Assembly: GCF_019890935.1 (NCBI RefSeq)
Contig: NZ_CP082333.1
Location: 2,382,001 to 2,446,000 of the forward strand
DNA from: Exiguobacterium acetylicum
Lineage (GTDB): Bacteria; Bacillota; Bacilli; Exiguobacteriales; Exiguobacteriaceae
Direction of reading: 5' to 3'
Length of the DNA: 64,000 nt
Below the pieces are notes generated by a model, which saw nothing but the letters and a program-made list of their open reading frames with translations, ran no database searches and was not told where the DNA came from. Below, piece after piece: positions 55,358 to 63,648 of this stretch. The translations under genes and the position numbers were made by a program. Every line of letters starts with the position of its first letter. Position 1 is the first letter of the stretch.

Positions 55358-55814
55358 GTGCTTCGACTCCTTCTTGCTGTAATTGAAGAATGGTCCGTTT
55401 CGTCCATTCCTTGACGAGATGTGGGCGATTGCGTGGTGACTGTTCGATTTTCAACAGTTCTCCGGCAAGCGGTACCCCGAATTTCGAGAGATGATACGCC
55501 ATCTCATCCACGGCGCGACAATATTTGACGAACATCTTGTCCCCTGTTCCAAAAACAGCTGCCTGCGGAATCGCATGCGAACTCTCCTTCAGAACGGTTC
55601 TAAGACAGTCGCGCATATCGTCGGGTAGTTGCCCATCTCCCCACGTATACGAACCAAAATAGACGATATCATAAGGCATTAACTGATACGTCGTCACTTC
55701 GTCCGCAAACAACATCGTCGGTTCGATTCCCATTTCAGAACACGTCTTTGCGACGAGTTCTGCCACCTCCTCCGTGTTTCCACTCAATGACGCGTATACG
55801 ATTGCTGCCTTCAT
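55326..55814 (-). CDS. Flavodoxin inside the ribonucleotide reductase operon
   Basis: 162 residues, full flavodoxin length (NrdI proteins are shorter, about 120-135). The FMN phosphate loop is IVYASLSGNTEEVA (residues 4-17), with isoalloxazine-side loops YFGSYTWGDGQLP and VFGTGDKMFVKYC. Located between the alpha and beta subunit genes, where nrdI occurs in class Ib operons. It therefore probably supplies reduced flavin for assembling or reactivating the metallocofactor, which is inference. It starts 18 bp downstream of nrdE. Confidence 0.85.
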   Translation of the reverse strand: MKAAIVYASLSGNTEEVAELVAKTCSEMGIEPTMLFADEVTTYQLMPYDIVYFGSYTWGDGQLPDDMRDCLRTVLKESSHAIPQAAVFGTGDKMFVKYCRAVDEMAYHLSKFGVPLAGELLKIEQSPRNRPHLVKEWTKRTILQLQQEGVEAHGTATKNQTA

Positions 55815-55832
55815 GATATCGTCCTCCTTATC

Positions 55833-58100
55833 TTATGATGAACACGATTCACATTCGTCGATCTCAACCGTCGTCGAACGCGTGTAGTAGATCGTCTTCA
55901 TCCCGAGTTGCCATGCTTCCATGTGCATCTCGAGTAATTCTTTCGCCTTGACATTATTTTTCACGTACAGATTGAAACTGATCGCTTGGTCGATGTGACG
56001 CTGACGCGACGCATTTTGACGAATGCTCCATAGCTGGTCAATCTCAAACGCTGATTTATAGAACCAGTTCGTTTCCGGTGTTAAATCTGGAACAGTGACT
56101 GGAATCTTATAGTTTTTCTTCTCTTCTGAGTAGACTTTTTTGTAGATTGGATCAATCGATGCCGTACTACCTGCAATGATTGCCGTCGATGAGTTCGGTG
56201 CGACTGCCATCAAGTAAGCATTACGCATTCCGTACGCCGTGATGTCGGCTTGGAGACGATCCCAATCGAGTTCATCCGTCGTTTTATAGTGGCGACGTTT
56301 GATGTACTCTCCTGTTTGCCATTCCGAACCTTCGAAGAGACGGTACGCGCCCTTCTCTTTCGCAAGTTGCATCGACGCATCGATCGTCAAATAAGCGATT
56401 TTTTCGTAGAGACGGTCTGCGTATTGTACCGCTTCGACCGATTCCCAACGGATGCCTTCGAGTGCAAGCAGATGGTGCCAACCGAACGTTCCAAGACCAA
56501 CGGCACGGTATTTTTGATTCGTCAATTGTGCTTGCGGGACATCGATCGTGTTTAAGTCGATGACGTTATCAAGCATCCGCATCTGAATCGGAATCAATCG
56601 CTCGAGGACGTCAGAACGAACTGCACGTGCAAGTGCGATCGATGACAAGTTACAGACGACGAAGTCCCCTGGTGTCTTCGTGACGATGATTTTACCGTCT
56701 TCCGTGTACTCTTCCGTCACGGTCGTCGGGCTCATGTTCTGCATGATTTCCGAGCAAAGGTTTGACGAGTAGATCATCCCAGCATGTTTATTCGGATTCG
56801 CACGGTTAACGGCGTCACGGAAGAACATGTATGGCGTCCCTGTCTCGAGTTGCGAACGCATGTAGCGTTTGACGAGATCGATTGCCGGAACTGTTTTTTT
56901 ACTGAGGCGTGGTTCGTTGACACACGCTTCGTATCGTTCCGTGAAGCTGCCACCTTGTTCCGTCTCATCAAAGTAATCCTCGAGGCTGAAGCCCATGACT
57001 GTCCGAATTTCATGTGGATCAAACAGATGCCAGTCTTCTCGTGCTTCGACGGCACGCATGAAGCGATCCGGTAAGTTGACACCTGTGAACAAGTCGTGTG
57101 TCCGAAGTCGCTCATCCCCATTGTTGAGCTTCGCGTCCAGGAATTCGAGGATATCTTTGTGCCAGATGTCGAGATACACCGCGATCGATCCTTGACGCAT
57201 ACCGAGCTGATCGACGCTGACTGCCGTGTTGTTCAACTGTTTCATCCACGGAATGACACCGCTTGAGACGCCTTTGAAGCCTTTGATGTCTGAGCCACGT
57301 GAGCGAATCTTACCCATGTAGACGCCGATTCCGCCGCCACCTTTAGAAAGTGTCGCCACGTCCGTGTTCGAGTCGTAGATACCGCGTAGCGAATCATCGA
57401 CTGTATCGATGAAACATGAAGAAAGTTGACCGTAAGACTTACCAGCATTCGAAAGTGTCGGAGTCGCAACTGTCATGTAGAGATTCGACAATGCCCAGTA
57501 AGACTCTTTGACGAGTTCTAAGCGACGTTCTTTCGGTTCGTTTTGCATCAGTGTCATCGCGATGACCATGAATCGTTCTTGTGGTAGCTCGTACAAGTTT
57601 TTGACGTGATCACGTGCGAGGTACCGGTCTGCCAGTGTTCGAAGACCAATGTATGTGAACAAGTGGTCGCGGGATGGATCGATCGTTGCCGACAGTTCGT
57701 TGATGTCTTCCTTCGAATACGCATCTAGTAAATGTTTCGTGAAGATGCCGATTTCTGTCAGTTTTTCAATCAGCGTATACAGCGAACCATACCGTTCTTC
57801 TGCTGCATATCCGCGATTTTCACCTGCTTCCAGGTATAACCGATTTAAGTAAGTCGCTGTCGCTACGAATGTCCAGTTCGGCTCTTCTGCCTTTAACATA
57901 TCGAGTGCGTGCATCGTTAACAGTTCATAGACTTGATCGGCTTGCAGGGATTTTCCTTCAAGCGCTCGGATGGCACGTTCAGTATAGCGGTCGATATCAA
58001 GTTCCGGATACGTTTCCGTTGCTTGTCTAATCACGACATATACGTCTTCTATTGTCATTGCACCCTTAAAGATGCGTGCTGTATTCAGTGGAGATGCCAC
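55833..58100 (-). CDS. nrdE: Ribonucleotide reductase class I alpha subunit
   Basis: 755 residues from a GTG at 58100 (GGGAG nine bases upstream). The N-terminal part has a shortened ATP-cone-like region (about 15-60), without the usual basic opening. Catalytic features: SSCFID (first redox Cys), YSSNLCSEIMQN (Asn, thiyl Cys and Glu in N-x-C-x-E), FVVCNLSS (second redox Cys), MAVAPNSSTA and the C-terminal CESC pair that relays electrons. It reduces ribonucleotides to deoxyribonucleotides. First of three genes, preceded by two NrdR-box-like sites. Confidence 0.92.
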   Translation of the reverse strand: MASPLNTARIFKGAMTIEDVYVVIRQATETYPELDIDRYTERAIRALEGKSLQADQVYELLTMHALDMLKAEEPNWTFVATATYLNRLYLEAGENRGYAAEERYGSLYTLIEKLTEIGIFTKHLLDAYSKEDINELSATIDPSRDHLFTYIGLRTLADRYLARDHVKNLYELPQERFMVIAMTLMQNEPKERRLELVKESYWALSNLYMTVATPTLSNAGKSYGQLSSCFIDTVDDSLRGIYDSNTDVATLSKGGGGIGVYMGKIRSRGSDIKGFKGVSSGVIPWMKQLNNTAVSVDQLGMRQGSIAVYLDIWHKDILEFLDAKLNNGDERLRTHDLFTGVNLPDRFMRAVEAREDWHLFDPHEIRTVMGFSLEDYFDETEQGGSFTERYEACVNEPRLSKKTVPAIDLVKRYMRSQLETGTPYMFFRDAVNRANPNKHAGMIYSSNLCSEIMQNMSPTTVTEEYTEDGKIIVTKTPGDFVVCNLSSIALARAVRSDVLERLIPIQMRMLDNVIDLNTIDVPQAQLTNQKYRAVGLGTFGWHHLLALEGIRWESVEAVQYADRLYEKIAYLTIDASMQLAKEKGAYRLFEGSEWQTGEYIKRRHYKTTDELDWDRLQADITAYGMRNAYLMAVAPNSSTAIIAGSTASIDPIYKKVYSEEKKNYKIPVTVPDLTPETNWFYKSAFEIDQLWSIRQNASRQRHIDQAISFNLYVKNNVKAKELLEMHMEAWQLGMKTIYYTRSTTVEIDECESCSS

Positions 58101-58177
58101 TATGAACCACTCCCATTCTCTATCGTTAAACAGGTTCGCATTAGACGATGAAATACGCTAAACTAAAAAAAGACGTC

Positions 58178-58219
58178 CTACATATAGAAAGGACTCTACA
58201 AGTATCACTCTATATATAG
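58178..58219 (-). promoter_or_regulatory. Tandem NrdR-box-like sites upstream of nrdE
   Basis: CTACATATAG (58178-58187) and CTATATATAG (58210-58219) match the core of the NrdR box (ACACTATATATAGTGT type), and their starts are exactly 32 bp apart, the usual three-turn spacing of NrdR box pairs. The outer ACA/TGT positions match less well. NrdR would repress the operon when dATP is high. Confidence 0.65.
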
Positions 58220-58320
58220 ACGTTTTAGCCGTTTTTAAACCTGTTAATGTACAAGATATAGGTTATCACTGAAATTCAAAAAAATAACCCCTTGCTTTGA
58301 AATTCAGGTCAAACAATTTA

Positions 58321-58343
58321 AAAAAGGCATCATGACGCCTTTT
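58321..58343 (-). terminator. Minus-strand terminator-like hairpin upstream of nrdE
   Basis: On the minus strand AAAAGGCGTCATGATGCCTTTTTTAAA. No minus-strand gene lies directly upstream; a TATAAT occurs at about 58371-58376 on that strand. The rest of 58101-58556 shows no further coding frame. A TATACT at about 58453-58458 may be the -10 of the following plus-strand gene. Confidence 0.5.
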
Positions 58344-58556
58344 GAGATATATTGAGATAGCGAGTAAAATGTATTATAAGGTCAAGTGAACTGTTAAAAT
58401 AAAGATGGTCCATTTCTCCTACTAGAAGAAAAATATTCTCTTCGAATTTTCTGATATACTGAACGTATCGATCTTCCGTCTATCAGGAAGAAGGATTCCA
58501 TCCATCTATCACGAAAAGACGGCATATACGTATGTACGTTGAAAGGAGCTTACCTC

Positions 58557-58796
58557 ATGCAAGTCGATTACACACCAAATCCGAATTCCGTCAAAATCAC
58601 GCTCGAAGAACAACGCTTCGGTGCTAAAAGTACGAGTGTCAAAAAAGAAGATACACCTGAAGATGCGTTGCTCGCATCATTGATCGCCCTTGATGGCATC
58701 GACAATCTATTCGCTTACGGCGACTTCGTGACGGTTACGAAAGAACCAGAAGCAGAATGGAACGAACTGCTACCACGCATTGAAGCAAACATGTAA
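58557..58796 (+). CDS. NifU/Nfu N-terminal-domain protein
   Basis: 79 residues from the ATG at 58557 (AAAGGAGC upstream). It begins MQVDYTPNPNSVKITLE, the Nfu/NifU N-terminal domain pattern (TPNPNSLKF type), and covers only that domain; the Cys-containing Fe-S scaffold domain is absent. Short stand-alone proteins of this type are common in Firmicutes and have no assigned role. Terminated by a clear hairpin. Confidence 0.85.
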   Translation: MQVDYTPNPNSVKITLEEQRFGAKSTSVKKEDTPEDALLASLIALDGIDNLFAYGDFVTVTKEPEAEWNELLPRIEANM

Positions 58797-58838
58797 AAAA
58801 CAAGAAGACACCTGTTCCTGGACAGGTGTCTTTGTTCA
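58797..58838 (+). terminator. Terminator after the NifU-N gene
   Basis: AAGACACCTGT-TCCTGG-ACAGGTGTCTTTGTTC. Confidence 0.8.
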
Positions 58839-58852
58839 AGGAGCGATCACTG

Positions 58853-59647
58853 ATGCCAACCGTATCCATCATCATTCCGACGTACAATCGTCCTCGTGAA
58901 TTAGCAGAAGCGCTAGAAGCATTGACGCGTCAACATTATCAAGACTTCGAAGTCATCGTCTTAAACAATAATGGAGACGATGTCTCAACAGTGACGACTG
59001 CGTATCAGGACCGTCTTCAACTGACCTATGTCGAGTTACCCGAAAACCATCATGTTCGTGCTCGAAATCATGGCGTCACGCTCGCTTCCGGTCGGTATAT
59101 CTTACTTCATGACGATGACGACCTCTTATTACCGAGTCACCTCGAAGAAGCAGTCGGCGATCTCGAAGCTGGTGCCGATCTCACCTATACGGACGCGGAA
59201 CTCTTTACGTATCGCTGGGAAGACAATCACCGGATTGCAATCGATTCTGAGCCATTCGCGTATCCGTACGATCCGGAGACGATTCGAGAAGACTCGACGT
59301 ATATTCCGTCCGGGTCGCTCTATCGTAAATCGCTCCACGATCAACTTGGTCCGTTTGACGAAGACGTCTTCAACTACTGGGACTGGGACTGGATCTTACG
59401 TGTCGGCAAGGATCATTTAATACTGCACCCAGCGCGCGCGACCGTCTTATATGCTTTTAATCCGTCGGGTAATCATGAATCCGCGCGTCAGGATGCAGCG
59501 CGACGCGTCTTTTTTGAACGCCTCGTTGAAAAACACCAACTTCCGACAAATGAAATGAAGAACTTCCATATCGTCCAGGCTGAGCGCCGCGCACGATTGC
59601 GCCAGACCCGCCGTACCTTCAATGGTCAATTGACAGAAAGTGAGTGA
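58853..59647 (+). CDS. Family 2 glycosyltransferase
   Basis: 264 residues from the ATG at 58853 (AAGGAGC upstream); a longer frame would start inside the preceding terminator. GT-A fold: VSIIIPTYNRPRELAEALEAL at the N-terminus, LHDDDDLLLPSHLEEA as the DXD-type metal site, and NYWDWDWILRVG (ED-like catalytic region). It transfers a sugar from a nucleotide sugar; the acceptor is unknown. It overlaps or abuts the alaR gene, so the two may share a transcript. Confidence 0.88.
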   Translation: MPTVSIIIPTYNRPRELAEALEALTRQHYQDFEVIVLNNNGDDVSTVTTAYQDRLQLTYVELPENHHVRARNHGVTLASGRYILLHDDDDLLLPSHLEEAVGDLEAGADLTYTDAELFTYRWEDNHRIAIDSEPFAYPYDPETIREDSTYIPSGSLYRKSLHDQLGPFDEDVFNYWDWDWILRVGKDHLILHPARATVLYAFNPSGNHESARQDAARRVFFERLVEKHQLPTNEMKNFHIVQAERRARLRQTRRTFNGQLTESE

Positions 59648-59651
59648 TCCC

Positions 59652-60149
59652 ATGTACACCGAAAAACAACTTGAATTATTAGCATTATTAACACAAAATG
59701 GCCCGATGGACGTGGACTTGCTTGCGCAGATGCTCGACTGGGAAGCGTCAGAAGTAGCAGCTTCGATCGAGACATTCAAACGCGATGGTGTCCTCCTCGG
59801 TTACACCGCTGTCATCGACTGGCAAAAGATTCATGCTCATCATGGCGTGACAGCTTTCATCGATGTCAAAGTCACACCGAAACGCGGACGCGGTTTTGAC
59901 GAGGTAGCGGAGCGGATCCATCGTTTCCCGGAAGTGACGTCCCTTTATTTGATGTCGGGCGCATATGACTTACAAGTCGTCCTTGATGGCAAATCGCTAC
60001 AAGAAGTCTCTCAATTCGTCTCGGAAAAATTATCGACGCTCGACTCCGTCATCTCGACGACGACCCATTTCCGCTTGAAGACCTACAAGCACGATGGTGT
60101 CCTCTTCAGTCAGGATGATGACGACAAACGATTGAAGGTGTCTCCATGA
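59652..60149 (+). CDS. alaR: Lrp/AsnC-family regulator (AlaR-like)
   Basis: 165 residues from the ATG at 59652; an in-frame GTG at 59640 is the alternative and would overlap the glycosyltransferase stop. N-terminal winged helix (about 5-60), C-terminal RAM/AsnC ligand domain (about 75-150, VKVTPKRGRGFDEVAERI, YDLQVVLDG). The pair with the following aminotransferase matches B. subtilis alaR-alaT (yugG-yugH), where AlaR activates alanine transaminase expression. Confidence 0.88.
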   Translation: MYTEKQLELLALLTQNGPMDVDLLAQMLDWEASEVAASIETFKRDGVLLGYTAVIDWQKIHAHHGVTAFIDVKVTPKRGRGFDEVAERIHRFPEVTSLYLMSGAYDLQVVLDGKSLQEVSQFVSEKLSTLDSVISTTTHFRLKTYKHDGVLFSQDDDDKRLKVSP

Positions 60150-61336
60150 AGTCTCTATCTGAACGTGTCGAACAGCTAGCCCCATCTGGCATCCGTCGTT
60201 TCTTTGATTTAGCAGGATCGATGGAAGACGTCATCTCCCTTGGTGTCGGCGAACCAGATTTCGTCACGCCATGGAATGTTCGCGAAGCGAGCTTCGCAGC
60301 ACTCGAGCAAGGTTATACAGCGTATAGTGCCAACGCCGGTTTACTCGAGTTACGCCAGGAAATCGCACTTTACATGCAAGAAAAGTTCGCCATCTCCTAT
60401 TCGACGACGGAGGAGATCATCGTCACGACTGGAGCCTCAGAAGGACTCGACCTTGCCTTTCGTAGTTTGATCAATCCAGGAGATGAAGTCATCGTCGTTG
60501 AACCGGCGTTCGTTTCGTATGCTCCCTTGATCGAACTCGCTGGAGGCATTCCTGTCGCCGCTGCGTGTCATGCAGAAGACGGTTTTGCGATTCAACCGGA
60601 AACGATCGAACAATTGCTGACAGATAAGACGAAAGCGATCATTTTCTGTTTCCCATCGAATCCGACAGGCTCGACGATGTCGCGCGATCAATTAGCGGAC
60701 CTAGCGTTACTCGTCCAAAAGCATGATCTATATGTCATCAGTGACGAGATCTATGCGGAACTTTCCTACGAAACGGAAGCGATCTGCTTCGCGACCCTTC
60801 CCGGAATGCGGGAGCGGACGATCATCATCAACGGTTTCTCGAAAGCCTTCGCTATGACAGGATGGCGGCTTGGCTTCACTTGCGCCCCACCTGCGATCAC
60901 GCAATCGATGCTGAAGGTCCATCAATACGGGATGATGTGTGCCCCGACACTCGTTCAATTCGCGGGCATTGAAGCACTGCGTTCTCGTCATAAGACGGTT
61001 CCTGATATGGTGACGAGTTATCGTCAACGCCGGAACTACTTCGTTAAGGCGTTAAACGATGCGGGTCTCCCGACACACTTACCGGGTGGCGCCTTCTATG
61101 CCTTTCCGTACATCGGTCATACCGGGCTGACGAGTGAGCAGTTTGCTGAACAACTGTTACTCGCAGAACGTGTCGCCGTCGTTCCAGGATCTGTCTTCGG
61201 AGCAAGCGGTGAAGGTTATGTCCGGGCAAGTTATGCAAGTTCGATTGAACAACTCCAAGAAGCGATCGCTCGGATTCAGCGCTTCATGAAAAAATGGCAG
61301 ACTCAAGATGAGGCAGCATCGTCTCGTTCACATTAA
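60146..61336 (+). CDS. alaT: PLP aminotransferase class I (AlaT-like)
   Basis: 396 residues. The PLP lysine lies in GFSKAFAMTGWRLGF; also visible are the N-terminal GVGEPDFVTPWNV, the FPSNPTGS motif, SDEIYAEL and the C-terminal arginine region YVRASYASS. Fold type I alanine/aspartate transaminase. It overlaps alaR by 4 bp (ATGA), so it is co-translated. Assigned as alanine transaminase by the regulator pairing; substrate specificity is inferred. Confidence 0.9.
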   Translation: MKSLSERVEQLAPSGIRRFFDLAGSMEDVISLGVGEPDFVTPWNVREASFAALEQGYTAYSANAGLLELRQEIALYMQEKFAISYSTTEEIIVTTGASEGLDLAFRSLINPGDEVIVVEPAFVSYAPLIELAGGIPVAAACHAEDGFAIQPETIEQLLTDKTKAIIFCFPSNPTGSTMSRDQLADLALLVQKHDLYVISDEIYAELSYETEAICFATLPGMRERTIIINGFSKAFAMTGWRLGFTCAPPAITQSMLKVHQYGMMCAPTLVQFAGIEALRSRHKTVPDMVTSYRQRRNYFVKALNDAGLPTHLPGGAFYAFPYIGHTGLTSEQFAEQLLLAERVAVVPGSVFGASGEGYVRASYASSIEQLQEAIARIQRFMKKWQTQDEAASSRSH

Positions 61337-61380
61337 AAAAATGATCCGCCTTGCTCAAAAGAGCAGGCGGATCATTTTTT
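61336..61380. terminator. Terminator between alaT and the tandem MazG gene
   Basis: AAAAAAATGATCCGCCTGCTC-type stem: ATGATCCGCC ... GGCGGATCATTTTTT. Confidence 0.9.
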
Positions 61381-62266
61381 AGTCTACATAGAGAACGAGA
61401 AACATCCGATGGTCGTCTTCCGCATGATACGGCGAGATTGGACCGAGTTGTGGCGCAAAGACTTCCAACCGATATGGTGAATCCTTGAAGTCAAGTGGTG
61501 TCCGCTCTTTGATCAAGCGTCCCATTTCGTCCGCTAGTTCTTTCACTTCAACCAAACTACGCGAGCGTTCCATCGGTGCTTCGAAGACGAATGCCTCGAT
61601 CCCCTCAATCGACGCACATCGGAGGAAACGCCGGAGTGACGGCAATGCTGCTTCCATGTTATCCTCGATCGTTTGGTTCTCCTCGTACACAGGGGCTCCC
61701 CAGAGGCGCGCCTCACTTCCTGTCGCACTCCGGAAATGATCAATCGTCTCTTCCGTGATGGGATCACGCGTCAACGCGAAGCGTGTTTTATCCCGCTTCA
61801 GATTCTTTTCATTCGTCCGGTCGATTTCTGTCAGCAAATCAAGTTGAAGTGGTCGTGCTAACCGAAACAATTCGCGTTGCAGACGTGCTAAGGAATGACC
61901 AATCGGAACAATCGTATCTTTCGCTTTCGGCGGTTTATCGCCTTCATACCCGTTCATGACACGTGCGATTTGTCCGGCCTCATGCACGAGTCGATAAAAC
62001 GAACCGTCCTGAGCATCGTTTACTGTCCCAAGCGTCTCGTGCTGTGCTGCAAGATCCGCCACGTATTGATTCGCAAGGCAGGTCGAGATCATCAAGACGT
62101 CGACAAGCTCCAAGCGAAGGGCTTCTAAATCATTTTGTTCCAGTGCTTCTCCGACCTCACCGACTTCTTCCGTCAGGCGTGCGAGACCAGATAGCGGCCG
62201 AAAATAACCGCCGAGTGAGCGAATCGTCGCATCAACCTTTTGTTGCAGTGTCTTCATCTGTTCCAT
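61379..62266 (-). CDS. Tandem MazG-like protein with unassigned C-terminal region
   Basis: 295 residues from the ATG at 62266 (GGAGGG upstream), overlapping the small upstream gene by 35 bp. Residues about 1-70 form a MazG/NTP-PPase helical module with the metal motifs LTEEVGEVGEAL and LELVDVLM. Residues about 80-150 look like a second, degenerate copy (VHEAGQIARVMNGYEG, then PIGHSLARLQREL in place of the E-x-x-D motif). Residues about 150-295 are not recognised (FRSATGSEARLWGAPVYE, FVFEAPMERSRSL). It may hydrolyse nucleoside triphosphates through the first module. Confidence 0.7.
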   Translation of the reverse strand: MEQMKTLQQKVDATIRSLGGYFRPLSGLARLTEEVGEVGEALEQNDLEALRLELVDVLMISTCLANQYVADLAAQHETLGTVNDAQDGSFYRLVHEAGQIARVMNGYEGDKPPKAKDTIVPIGHSLARLQRELFRLARPLQLDLLTEIDRTNEKNLKRDKTRFALTRDPITEETIDHFRSATGSEARLWGAPVYEENQTIEDNMEAALPSLRRFLRCASIEGIEAFVFEAPMERSRSLVEVKELADEMGRLIKERTPLDFKDSPYRLEVFAPQLGPISPYHAEDDHRMFLVLYVD

Positions 62267-62417
62267 CTGTCTGACCCTCCACGATTGCTTGGCGTACGTG
62301 CATTTCTGTCTCTTGTTTGACGCGTTGCGTAAACGCCTGATTTTTCTTCCATTCCCGGATTCCGACAGATGTCGCAGCAATCAACGCAGCAATTACTCCG
62401 ATTTCTCTTTTACGCAT
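62232..62417 (-). CDS. Small membrane-anchored protein, unknown
   Basis: 61 residues from the ATG at 62417, which has an excellent ribosome site (AAGGAGGAG). One hydrophobic N-terminal segment (about 5-20, IGVIAALIAATSVGI) is followed by a basic and then acidic soluble tail. The stop lies inside the following MazG-like gene, and the ribosome site of that gene lies in its coding sequence, so the two are translationally coupled. Confidence 0.7.
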   Translation of the reverse strand: MRKREIGVIAALIAATSVGIREWKKNQAFTQRVKQETEMHVRQAIVEGQTDGTDEDTATKG

Positions 62418-62510
62418 CGAGATCTCCTCCTTTTGAATGACTCGTTCCCTACCTAAACATGATATGATGATATCAATTAATTCTACATAATCCAGTAAGA
62501 GGTGTTGCTT

Positions 62511-63635
62511 GTGTCGACTGAACGTCTTTGGCAAATGGCCCGGTTCCTGACGGTGATCTTCGCCTTCTTAATTGGTGGATGGTTACTCATCCGCCTCTCG
62601 TCCATCTTGTATCCATTCGTCTTTGCGTTTCTGCTTGCCCTTTTCAGCCGACCGCTCGTCGATTTCTTCCAAAAGCGGTTACGGATCAATCGTGGATGGG
62701 GTGCGTTGTTATCAATCATTTTAATCAGTGGCCTATTAGTTGGTTCCCTCGCCTTGATCATCATGCAGTTGATTCGCGGTCTTGTGTTCGTCGCCAATCA
62801 ATTACCGGCGCAAATTCAAGAGTTGAGCCTGTATTTTCAAAAGCTCTACAATGAAAAACTGGCACCAATTTGGAACGATGCTTCGGAAGCCTTACGCTCA
62901 CTGGAACCATCGCAACAAAACACGGTCCAAAACAGTATCCAATCCCTCGGTAGTTCACTTGCGAGTGCGATTGGTGAAGGATCAAAAAGTATCGCCATGA
63001 TGCTACAAACGGTCCTTGCAACGTTGCCATCGATTGCATTAATTTTCGTCATCGTCCTACTCGCTTGGTTCTTCATCGCAAAAGATTGGCACCAATACGA
63101 GATGCGATTGAAACGTTATGAGATGCTTCCTTGGTTCGCTCGTTTCGAGTCAGTCTTCTTGAGTTTACGGTCTGCCTTGTTTGGCTACATCAAAGCACAG
63201 TTCACCTTGATTACGATCACGTTCTTCATCGTCTTGATCGGTTTGTTCGTCATTGGTGTCGAGCATCCGTTTGCAGTCGCGTTTATCGCTGCCTTTTTCG
63301 ATATCTTGCCGTATCTTGGTACTGGTTCCGTCTTCTTGCCTTGGATCGCTTACTCCTTGATTACCGGAGATACGACACTTGCGATTGGTCTCGGGATTCT
63401 GTATGCTCTCGTCATTCTCCAGCGCAACATCATGGAACCGAAAATCGTCGGCGACAACATCGGGATTCAACCGATCACGGCCTTGATCGCACTGTTCGTC
63501 GGGATCAAATTCTTTGGTGTCTTCGGACTGATTCTCGGACCATTGATCGCTGTTATCTTAAAAGCACTCTACAACGCCCAGATTTTCCATTATATTTGGG
63601 ACTTCGTCAAAGGATCACCCACACCATTTCGGTGA
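62511..63635 (+). CDS. AI-2E family transporter
   Basis: 374 residues from a GTG at 62511 (AAGAGGTG upstream). About eight transmembrane helices, with the family features LSSILYPFVFAFLLALF near the N-terminus, a soluble insertion at about 95-150, and the C-terminal PYLGTGSVFLPWIAYSLITG and VGDNIGIQPI. Despite the name, members include exporters and sodium/proton antiporters; the substrate is not predictable. The stop lies in a terminator hairpin shared with the convergent gene. Confidence 0.9.
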   Translation: MSTERLWQMARFLTVIFAFLIGGWLLIRLSSILYPFVFAFLLALFSRPLVDFFQKRLRINRGWGALLSIILISGLLVGSLALIIMQLIRGLVFVANQLPAQIQELSLYFQKLYNEKLAPIWNDASEALRSLEPSQQNTVQNSIQSLGSSLASAIGEGSKSIAMMLQTVLATLPSIALIFVIVLLAWFFIAKDWHQYEMRLKRYEMLPWFARFESVFLSLRSALFGYIKAQFTLITITFFIVLIGLFVIGVEHPFAVAFIAAFFDILPYLGTGSVFLPWIAYSLITGDTTLAIGLGILYALVILQRNIMEPKIVGDNIGIQPITALIALFVGIKFFGVFGLILGPLIAVILKALYNAQIFHYIWDFVKGSPTPFR

Positions 63636-63648
63636 GGGTGATTTTTTT
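63613..63648 (+). terminator. Terminator of the AI-2E family gene
   Basis: ATCACCC-ACACC-ATTTC-GGTGA-GGGTGATTTTTTT, containing the stop codon of the transporter gene and, on the other strand, that of the DUF429 gene. Confidence 0.85.
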
